Of a stretch of DNA of 18,774 bases, positions 13,458-18,774 are shown piece by piece. The DNA comes from Thermoclostridium sp036562185. Lineage in GTDB: Bacteria; Bacillota; Clostridia; DSM-8532. The notes below the pieces were generated by a model, which saw only the letters and a list, made by a program, of their open reading frames with translations, was not told the origin of the DNA and did no database searches. How positions within the stretch are numbered: the first letter of the stretch is position 1; the number at the start of each line of letters is the position of its first letter. The DNA lies in assembly GCA_036562185.1 (NCBI GenBank), contig DATCKN010000026.1, positions 1 through 18,774 on the forward strand, written 5' to 3'. A program made the position numbers and the translations under genes.

Positions 13458-14564
13458 ATGGGGAACTTAGTCAAAAAAATAGGTGTTATAGGTCTTGGAA
13501 TTATTGGCGGCTCGCTTGTGAAGGCAGTAAAAAGAAAAGGATTGTGTGGTACCGTTGTTGCATATGATCAGGATACAGATACATTGGATCTGGCATTAAA
13601 GGAAGGCACAATACATGAGGCTGCTTTCGGCATAGATAATACATTCTGTGACTGTGAGATTGTATTTGTCTGTGTGCCTGTAAAGAAGATACCCGAAATG
13701 GTGAAGCAACTGAATGGTATTGTCGGCAGCGACTGTATACTGACAGATGTGGGCAGTACTAAAGCTGATGTCATGAATGCTGTCCGGAGTTTAAGTCTTT
13801 CATGCAGGTTTATCGGCGGCCATCCGATGGCAGGGTCGGAAGCATCCGGGTATAAGGCCTCACGCCATACACTGTTTGAGAATGCATATTATGTGTTGAC
13901 TCCGATGGACGGAACAGAGGAGGTTTACGTAAATAAACTTACAGAGTTTCTTAAATCCCTGGGAGCTTTGCCCATTGTGATTGATCCTGCAAATCATGAT
14001 TATGCGACTGCAGCAATAAGCCATGTTCCGCATGTAATTGCCAGTGCTCTGGTTAATACGGTAAAAGAGCTTGACACTGGCAGTAAATTGATGCATACGC
14101 TGGCTGCCGGCGGGTTCAGGGATATCACAAGGATTGCTTCATCGGAACCTTCAGTGTGGGAAAGTATTTGCCTTACAAACAGGGATAATATCATCAGAAT
14201 ACTTGATGAACTGGGGAAAAATATCAGCTCTTTTGTGAGCGCGTTGAATGGCGGCGATGAAAAAAGGTTAAGGCAGTTCTTCCAAAGCGCAAAGGAATAC
14301 AGGGATTCTTTCTCTGACAAAAGAGTGGGAGCTTTGCTTAAAACCTATGATATTACAGTTGATGTGGAAGACAAACCCGGTGTTATTGCTACGGTAGCAG
14401 GAGAATTGGGTAAACACGGGATTAATATAAAAAACATAGGCATCAATAACAGCCGTGAAATGGAAGGCGGCGCCATGGAAATAAGATTCTATGACAGGGA
14501 AAGCCAGACGAAGAGTTACCAAATTTTAAAGCAAATGGGGTATTCGGTATATTACAAATCGTAG
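13458..14564 (+). CDS. tyrA: Prephenate dehydrogenase with C-terminal ACT domain
   Basis: The 368-residue enzyme oxidatively decarboxylates prephenate to 4-hydroxyphenylpyruvate in tyrosine synthesis. The NAD-binding Rossmann loop is GLGIIGGSL (12-20). The catalytic region has TDVGSTK (96-102), GGHPMAGSE with His122, and ISHVPHV with His189. The helical dimerisation domain includes AAGGFRDITRIA. Residues about 298-368 form an ACT domain (TVDVEDKPGVIATVAGELGKHGINI), suggesting tyrosine feedback control. ATG 13458 is the only sensible start; its SD GAAGGAGA is unusually far (about 15 nt). No neighbouring aromatic-pathway genes occur here. The stop codon is the first arm of an inverted repeat, GGGCATG/CATGCCC (14564-14570, 14610-14616). 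Confidence 0.95.
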   Translation: MGNLVKKIGVIGLGIIGGSLVKAVKRKGLCGTVVAYDQDTDTLDLALKEGTIHEAAFGIDNTFCDCEIVFVCVPVKKIPEMVKQLNGIVGSDCILTDVGSTKADVMNAVRSLSLSCRFIGGHPMAGSEASGYKASRHTLFENAYYVLTPMDGTEEVYVNKLTEFLKSLGALPIVIDPANHDYATAAISHVPHVIASALVNTVKELDTGSKLMHTLAAGGFRDITRIASSEPSVWESICLTNRDNIIRILDELGKNISSFVSALNGGDEKRLRQFFQSAKEYRDSFSDKRVGALLKTYDITVDVEDKPGVIATVAGELGKHGINIKNIGINNSREMEGGAMEIRFYDRESQTKSYQILKQMGYSVYYKS

Positions 14565-14586
14565 GGCATGTTTCCAGAACAGGGAT

Positions 14587-14652
14587 AAAAAAAGCCGGAG
14601 CTACCGAAGCATGCCCGATAAACCATATAATACTTATGTACGGTAATCCGGC
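14587..14652 (-). terminator. Intrinsic terminator of the ftsEX operon, with long loop
   Basis: Read on the minus strand, GCCGGATTACCG pairs with CGGTAGCTCCGGC (plus-strand arms 14641-14652 and 14594-14606; 6 + 5 bp with a small internal loop), followed at once by seven T (14593-14587). The loop is about 34 nt. It starts 22 nt beyond the ftsX stop. It also lies downstream of convergent tyrA but has no T tract on that strand. Confidence 0.75.
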
Positions 14653-14658
14653 ACTAAG

Positions 14659-14673
14659 CATGTTAATAACATG
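14659..14673. repeat. Short palindrome next to the ftsX stop
   Basis: CATGTTAATAACATG has 7-bp arms around a single central base, directly abutting the ftsX stop codon (14674-14676). No T tract follows. It could be a minor hairpin or a protein site; function unknown. Confidence 0.35.
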
Positions 14674-15546
14674 TTAATTATTCTTTTTAGATGTGGAAAC
14701 CCCGAATAAACTTCCAAGTATACCAAGGGCAGCGCTTGCCGACAGCAGGAATACGGTAAGTCCCAAAGAAAGCCGGCTTTTTGGAGGCAACGGTATGAAG
14801 GGAAGGGTACTGGCCAGCCTGCTGTAACCCTGGTTAATTAATATGTTTATTAAAACTGTTGCTGCAATCCCACCACCGAAAGTCAATAAAAAGCCAAGCA
14901 GGATGTAGGGAAAGTTAATAAAATTATCGGGTGCACCCAACAGCATGAACGTTTTTATTTGCTCGCGGTTCTGGTATATGCCCTGCCTTATCATGTGCGA
15001 TATAATAACCAATGTGGTTATGCTTACGGCCGCAATAACAAGATAACCGAGCGCTTCAAGAGCTTTCGATACTCCTTCAATCTGTTCAAGCACTTCCCGG
15101 TTTTCCCTGACATAATCTATTCCATTTAAACCGGATATTTGAGTAAAAACAGAATCAGTTTTTTCGAGATTGATTTTTACTTCAAAGTATGCTTCAAACG
15201 GGTTTTCATCAAACAAATCCAGTATACCCGATTCTTCTCCCAGGATTTTTTCCATGCGGCTGCGGGCTTCTTCCTTATCTACCAGCCGTACATTACGTAC
15301 CCCGTCGATTTGCTCTATCATATGAAGAAGTTCTTCGGTATTTTGAATATCCTGCTTAAAATAAGCGCTTATTTCAGCCTCTTCCTTAAGAAGTGCCGTC
15401 AGCTGGCTGCTTATACTCCAGATACCTACGACCAGAGCCAGCAGGAACAAAATAAGGAAAGTTCCGAAAAATGAGAATATATTTGAAAGCTTGTTACTGC
15501 GAAATATCCTCACCGATTCCTTTATGAAATAAACCGCATTCTTCAT
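14674..15546 (-). CDS. ftsX: FtsX, permease-like subunit of the FtsEX cell-division/wall-hydrolase regulator
   Basis: The 290-residue protein has the FtsX layout: a cytoplasmic N-terminus (MKNAVYFIKESVRIFRSNKL), TM1 (about 22-45), an extracytoplasmic domain (about 46-168) that in relatives contacts a wall-hydrolase coiled coil, then three further helices (about 172-194, 215-240, 258-283). The extracytoplasmic part contains EEAEISAYFKQDIQNTEELLHMIEQ and the VRNVRLVDKEEA motif typical of Gram-positive FtsX. It couples ATP hydrolysis by FtsE to events outside the membrane rather than moving a substrate. The ATG overlaps the ftsE stop by 4 bp (ATGA, 15543-15546). It is last in the operon before a terminator. 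Confidence 0.93.
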   Translation of the reverse strand: MKNAVYFIKESVRIFRSNKLSNIFSFFGTFLILFLLALVVGIWSISSQLTALLKEEAEISAYFKQDIQNTEELLHMIEQIDGVRNVRLVDKEEARSRMEKILGEESGILDLFDENPFEAYFEVKINLEKTDSVFTQISGLNGIDYVRENREVLEQIEGVSKALEALGYLVIAAVSITTLVIISHMIRQGIYQNREQIKTFMLLGAPDNFINFPYILLGFLLTFGGGIAATVLINILINQGYSRLASTLPFIPLPPKSRLSLGLTVFLLSASAALGILGSLFGVSTSKKNN

Positions 15547-16220
15547 TTTTGCTCACCCCGGTGTTCAACATGAATTTTTCCGCTTTCAACGTGAATAATC
15601 GAAGCGTCCCTGTAATTGTCAATCAAATGTGTTGCGTGGGTTGTGACCAATACAGTTGTATTTTCATCCTTGAAGTTATATAAAAGATTCATTATGTTTA
15701 TTGCATTATCAAAATCCAGGTTGCCTGTTGGTTCATCGGCCAGGATTAACGCGGGTTTTCTTGCCACTGCCCTTGCTATTGCAACTCGCTGTGCCTCTCC
15801 GTAAGACAGTTTTTCTACCATTACCGAAGCTTTATGTTCAAGACCCACTTTTTTTAAAGCATTGTTGGCATTATCAATCATTTGGCGGTTTGGAATATCC
15901 AAAAAACGCATACCCATCAGAACATTCTCGAGAGCGGTCCTGCCCTGTATAAGCCTGAACTCCTGAAATACCGGCCCTATTTTTCTTCTGAGCTTTCGTA
16001 TATTCCTTGCTTCATTCTTCACCATAAACTGATCCAAAACATAAAGAGAGCCGGAAGAAGCGAACTCAATGCCCATTAACAGCTTAAGAAGGCTGGTTTT
16101 CCCCGAACCGCTCGGCCCAACAATGTAAACAAATTCGCCGGGCTTTATGTTTAAATTGACATTGTGAAGCGCAACAGTACCATCAGCATACTTCAAAGAG
16201 ACATTATTTGCTTTAATCAT
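15543..16220 (-). CDS. ftsE: FtsE, ATPase subunit of FtsEX
   Basis: The 225-residue ABC ATPase has Walker A GPSGSGKT (35-42), Q-loop Gln86 in VFQEFRL, Walker B ALILADEPTGNLD (from 157) and switch His195 in TTHATHL. The signature motif reads LSYGEAQR (138-145) instead of the usual LSGGEQQR: the first Gly of the GGE core is Tyr and the following Gln is Ala, a deviation worth checking. Start KANNVSLKYADGTVALHNVNL matches FtsE. ATG 16220 has SD GGGGGATGA. It lies 21 nt after the coiled-coil gene and overlaps ftsX, so the three genes form one transcript. Confidence 0.93.
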   Translation of the reverse strand: MIKANNVSLKYADGTVALHNVNLNIKPGEFVYIVGPSGSGKTSLLKLLMGIEFASSGSLYVLDQFMVKNEARNIRKLRRKIGPVFQEFRLIQGRTALENVLMGMRFLDIPNRQMIDNANNALKKVGLEHKASVMVEKLSYGEAQRVAIARAVARKPALILADEPTGNLDFDNAINIMNLLYNFKDENTTVLVTTHATHLIDNYRDASIIHVESGKIHVEHRGEQK

Positions 16221-16241
16221 GTTGTCATCCCCCGTATATTA

Positions 16242-17357
16242 TCAAAAATTGGGCATAATTACAAATTCCAGGTAACCTTCAAACACCTCAACGGATTCCA
16301 ATGACACACTTCCCAATATCTCTTCAAAATTAATAACTATGGGGCCGTTTTTGAATAATTCTGCAATGGAAGCCTCGGTAAGTGGCATTCCATAAAAAGT
16401 ACCTTCTTCCACTTCGAATTTCAGGACAGTTTTATTTTCAATTGTAAAAACCCCACGCAGAGATAATTGCTTTTCGGGAACGCTGACCCAAACCCCGCCG
16501 GGTGTGAATTTAAACACCATTTTGGGCAGTTCGGGCTGATTCTTTAAGATCTCATTCAATGTTTGATCGTATATTGTACCTGATATTTTCGGAAAACTTA
16601 CTTTCAGGTTCAGGTCTTCTATGGAAAATTCTCCCCGTTCCACAATTTTAGTGAAGTGGACCAGGATTTCGGAAAACAGGGCCTTTATCTCATCCCAAAG
16701 CTCCTGCAAATGCTGTAATTCATCCTGATACATATCCCGGGCTTCACCCAGCGAATTTAGTATTGCTTCCTGCTCATCCTTCAGCCCATACATCTCACTG
16801 AGCGTATCCTGAAGCTTAGCCATATAGTTTTCAAGTTCCTGTTCTTTTACCCTTAATTTTTCATTTTCCAGAACCAGTTCATTCTTACGGTTTTCAACTT
16901 CATCTAACAGTTCGTCGGTATTCCGGCTGATTTGACGGATAACATTCAGGCTTTGGACAAATTCAGACAAATTCTCGGACTTGAGGATTGTTTCCAGGAA
17001 AGAAGCAGGCCCTCTTCGCTGATAGCTTACAAGGACTTTTTTGAGAGTATCAAGCTGCTTGTTGTATATGTTTTGCTTTTCCTCAATTTCCTTTAAAAGA
17101 TTTTCAGAGTCTTTTTTTAGCAGTTCTATTTCAGCGGTTATTTTTTCTTTCTGCCTTTCAGCTTCTTCGATTTCCTGAGAAAGGGAAAACAGGCTTTCAA
17201 GCACAGCCTTTTCAATCTCTGAAATATCCTGGAGCTTTTCTTCAACTTCGGTTATTGGCTGTACCTGGCCCGAAACCTGGTTTGAAAATGTATTTGCAGA
17301 AATAACGGTTATGGCGATTGCTGTTCCAATGAAAAAGGAGAGTTTTTTCCACCGCAC
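16242..17357 (-). CDS. Exported coiled-coil FtsEX partner with a non-hydrolase C-terminal domain
   Basis: The 371-residue protein has a signal peptide or anchor (about 5-24), a long coiled coil (about 34-235), and an EnvC/PcsB-like middle, VLVSYQRRGPASFLETILKSENLSEFVQSLNVI (about 108-140), the part that in EnvC, PcsB and CwlO contacts FtsX. Those proteins end in an M23, CHAP or NlpC/P60 hydrolase domain. Here residues 245-371 show no HxxxD/HxH zinc motif and no Cys at all, but a beta-strand pattern (GGVWVSVPEKQLSLRGVFTIEN, FEVEEGTFYGMPLTEA, SVEVFEGYLEFVIM) that reminds me of the DUF2993/LmeA lipid-binding family. GTG 17357 has SD GGGAG 11 nt upstream. First gene of the ftsEX operon; probably an activator, scaffold or lipid sensor. 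Confidence 0.75.
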   Translation of the reverse strand: MRWKKLSFFIGTAIAITVISANTFSNQVSGQVQPITEVEEKLQDISEIEKAVLESLFSLSQEIEEAERQKEKITAEIELLKKDSENLLKEIEEKQNIYNKQLDTLKKVLVSYQRRGPASFLETILKSENLSEFVQSLNVIRQISRNTDELLDEVENRKNELVLENEKLRVKEQELENYMAKLQDTLSEMYGLKDEQEAILNSLGEARDMYQDELQHLQELWDEIKALFSEILVHFTKIVERGEFSIEDLNLKVSFPKISGTIYDQTLNEILKNQPELPKMVFKFTPGGVWVSVPEKQLSLRGVFTIENKTVLKFEVEEGTFYGMPLTEASIAELFKNGPIVINFEEILGSVSLESVEVFEGYLEFVIMPNF

Positions 17358-17442
17358 AACACTTTCAACTCCCTGAAACCATTCTGGTTATTTATATGAT
17401 TGATAATCAGCCGGTAAACAAGAAATAAACCTGCAATATGTA

Positions 17443-17458
17443 CTGCAAATAATTGCAG
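17443..17458 (-). repeat. Leader hairpin of the ftsEX operon
   Basis: CTGCAAATAATTGCAG has perfect 6-bp arms around a 4-nt centre; a further CTGCAATA copy lies 12 bp away (17431-17438). It lies in the predicted 120-nt leader of the operon, between promoter and GTG 17357. It could be an operator or RNA hairpin. Confidence 0.4.
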
Positions 17459-17484
17459 ATGAAAATTATTACGTTTTGATAAGA

Positions 17485-17493
17485 ATTATAGCA
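17485..17493 (-). promoter_or_regulatory. Extended -10 promoter of the coiled-coil/ftsEX operon
   Basis: On the minus strand, TGCTATAAT (17493-17485) is a perfect extended -10. The -35 position 17 nt upstream reads TGGAAG, a 3/6 match, which is acceptable with an extended -10. Expected start is near 17478. Confidence 0.6.
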
Positions 17494-17529
17494 TGTTATA
17501 AAAAGATCTTCCACTACCGATCTCGAAAA

Positions 17530-17723
17530 ATCATAATATTACAGTGACAAAAGAGCGGGTTCGCATCGTCATCCGGCAACTATGCTACGCCTGGCCAGGC
17601 ATGTGAAAACCATGCATAAAGGATAAATGAACCGATTGTTTGCCCGAACCGTTTCACAATTCAGTTAATTTCCCTGTTGTTAAACCGTACAGTAGCTTCC
17701 CGCTAATGTACCAGGGATATAAA
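17530..17723. other. Intergenic region with palindromic and structured elements, no gene
   Basis: This part of the 457-bp divergent gap holds no convincing coding frame. It contains a perfect 12-bp palindrome, GCCTGGCCAGGC (17589-17600), and a loose outer pairing of GGTTCG (17558-17563) with CGAACC (17645-17650). Together they could fold an RNA of about 100 nt, but it matches no riboswitch or small-RNA consensus I know. Confidence 0.3.
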
Positions 17724-17752
17724 TTGACATTTTTGGGTATATGAAATATATT
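17724..17752 (+). promoter_or_regulatory. Strong sigma-A promoter of the nitroreductase gene
   Basis: A perfect TTGACA (17724-17729), a 17-nt spacer and TATATT (17747-17752). Expected start is near 17759, about 55 nt before ATG 17815. Confidence 0.75.
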
Positions 17753-17814
17753 CAAAGAGGAAATTTAATTTATCCTGATATTGCATACAGATAATTCCAG
17801 AAGGAGGTTTTCAT

Positions 17815-18318
17815 ATGGAGTTTTTTGAAGTAATAAACAAAAGGTACAGTGTCAGATCATATCTTCCGGATGATATAGAGCAGGATAAAATTCAGAAAAT
17901 CCTTGAAGCTGCAAGGCTTGCACCAACGGCTTGCAATTTGCAGGCTTTCAGGGTTGTAGTGGCAAAAACAGAGGGGCGTAAGGAAGAAATAAGCAGAATA
18001 TATCCAAGAGGCTGGTTCGCCGAAGCACCTTATATAATTGCAGTATGTGCAATAAAAGGCAAAGGCTGGGTAAGAAGCGACCAAAAAAGTTTTGCAGATG
18101 TCGATGCGACCATCGTAATGGATCATATAATACTTGCTGCAACGGCATTAGGCCTTGGCACATGCTGGATTGGAGCATTTGATCCTAAGGCGTGTGCGGA
18201 GGTATTGAATCTTGATAAAGATCTGGAGCCAATCGTGTTAACCCCGCTGGGATACCCGAAAGGGGAACAGCTTCCGAGAAGAAGGAAAGCGCTTGAGGAA
18301 TTGGTTATTTACAGATGA
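17815..18318 (+). CDS. Nitroreductase-family FMN oxidoreductase
   Basis: The 167-residue protein is on the short side for the family (about 160-220). FMN-binding residues are in place: KRYSVRSY with Arg10, Ser12, Arg14, and APTACNLQAF (36-45), where the family usually reads APSANNxQPW. The ALGLGTCWIGAFDP segment (about 112-125) and the C-terminal PLGYPKGEQLPRRRK complete the fold. These enzymes reduce nitro compounds, quinones or flavins with NAD(P)H; physiological substrate unknown. SD AGAAGGAGG (17800-17808) is near perfect for ATG 17815, and a near-consensus promoter lies upstream, so expression may be high. It lies upstream of a glycoside-hydrolase-like gene with a 71-nt gap. Confidence 0.92.
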   Translation: MEFFEVINKRYSVRSYLPDDIEQDKIQKILEAARLAPTACNLQAFRVVVAKTEGRKEEISRIYPRGWFAEAPYIIAVCAIKGKGWVRSDQKSFADVDATIVMDHIILAATALGLGTCWIGAFDPKACAEVLNLDKDLEPIVLTPLGYPKGEQLPRRRKALEELVIYR

Positions 18319-18389
18319 ATATCAATGTTATGATGATTTTTAATGAATGATGTAAGGATAAAAAATATTGATATAAGGTAGATATTGCT

Positions 18390-18774
18390 ATGGCATATGT
18401 TCTTAAGGAAAAATTTTTGCATCCCGATGATGAATTTACTCCCATTCCCTTTTGGTTCTGGAATGCCCCGTTGAACGAAGAGGAGATAAAAAGGCAAATC
18501 CGCGACTTTAAAGAAAAGGGAGTAATGGGGTTTGTAATACATCCCAGGATAGGGATACCTGAGGATATAGAATATCTTTCAGATAAGTTCATGAAGCTGG
18601 TTAAATTTGCGGTAACCGAGGCGGCTTCACTGGGAATGAGAGTCGTGCTGTATGACGAAGGCATGTATCCTTCGGGCTCGGCCCACGGGCTTGTGGTTAA
18701 AAGCAATCCTGAATTTGCATCCAAAGGCTTGAAAATGGCTGAATATTCCCTCGAGAATATGCAGGAAATAGAGA
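18390..18774 (+). CDS. Glycoside-hydrolase-like protein, N-terminal part (3' truncated by window edge)
   Basis: The frame from ATG 18390 stays open to the end of the window (128 codons). It reads FTPIPFWFWNAPLNEEEIKRQI, then FKEKGVMGFVIHPRIGIPEDIEYLS and, after a helix, LGMRVVLYDEGMYPSG. This is the start of a (beta/alpha)8 barrel of the large uncharacterised or GH106-like glycosyl hydrolases found in Firmicutes and Verrucomicrobia: PFWFWN, the HPRIG strand end and the Y-D-E strand, which carries a candidate acidic residue. It may act on plant or microbial polysaccharides; cytosolic or secreted cannot be judged, but no signal peptide is seen at this start. Weak SD AAGGT at 18374-18378. The remainder lies beyond the window. 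Confidence 0.75.
   Translation, partial: MAYVLKEKFLHPDDEFTPIPFWFWNAPLNEEEIKRQIRDFKEKGVMGFVIHPRIGIPEDIEYLSDKFMKLVKFAVTEAASLGMRVVLYDEGMYPSGSAHGLVVKSNPEFASKGLKMAEYSLENMQEIE

Noticed and set aside
17530..17660. Known riboswitch (cobalamin, c-di-GMP, SAM, FMN)
   Set aside because: None of the conserved cores of these classes can be found; only generic palindromes are present.
18305..18724. 139-codon minus-strand frame near the right edge
   Set aside because: It lies antisense to the glycoside-hydrolase-like frame, whose conserved motifs (PFWFWN, HPRIG) clearly assign coding to the plus strand.

Overview
This 18.8 kb chromosomal window comes from a moderately A+T-rich, low-GC Gram-positive anaerobe. 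A member of class Clostridia (spore-forming, possibly of the cellulolytic/saccharolytic clostridial lineages) fits best. The clues are strong purine-rich Shine-Dalgarno sites (including GTG/TTG starts), a CotH-family protein, a clostridial stalk-domain protein, FtsEX with a coiled-coil partner, and the gene neighbourhoods. Species assignment is inference. I see no tRNA, rRNA, transposase, prophage gene or CRISPR array.

Layout. (1) 1-1704: the 3' part of a secreted stalk-domain protein and its terminator, then a short, apparently frame-broken gene overlapping a YgjP-like zinc metallopeptidase. (2) 1694-2897: a DNA-binding HTH protein (-) and a VWA-domain protein (+), divergent around an imperfect palindrome that is a candidate operator. 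(3) 2868-4375: a signal-peptide-bearing membrane protein of unknown function (-), sharing a bidirectional terminator with the VWA gene. (4) 4438-9809: a five-gene operon of VTC-type polyphosphate polymerase, DUF4956 membrane protein, CotH-kinase-like protein with 13-residue repeats, OmpR-type response regulator and sensor kinase. The promoter region carries 11-bp-phased TTCA repeats typical of OmpR/PhoB-type regulators. (5) 10090-11874: speD-speE polyamine operon (-) with a near-consensus promoter. (6) 12091-14564: an unknown anchored protein, an HD-domain phosphohydrolase and prephenate dehydrogenase (tyrA). (7) 14587-17493: an ftsEX operon (-) headed by a coiled-coil protein that resembles FtsEX-partner hydrolases in its N-terminal half but carries no recognisable hydrolase domain. 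It ends in a long-loop intrinsic terminator. (8) 17724-18774: a nitroreductase-family gene with a strong promoter, then the first 128 codons of a glycoside-hydrolase-like gene that runs off the window.

How the genes work together. The VTC/DUF4956/CotH/two-component block looks like one envelope- or phosphate-linked system whose regulator may bind its own operon promoter. SpeD supplies decarboxylated SAM to SpeE for spermidine synthesis. FtsE/FtsX should transmit ATP hydrolysis to the extracytoplasmic coiled-coil protein, whose unusual C-terminal domain is the least expected item in the window. The operon's phospho-related function and the lipid-binding idea for the FtsEX partner are inferences.
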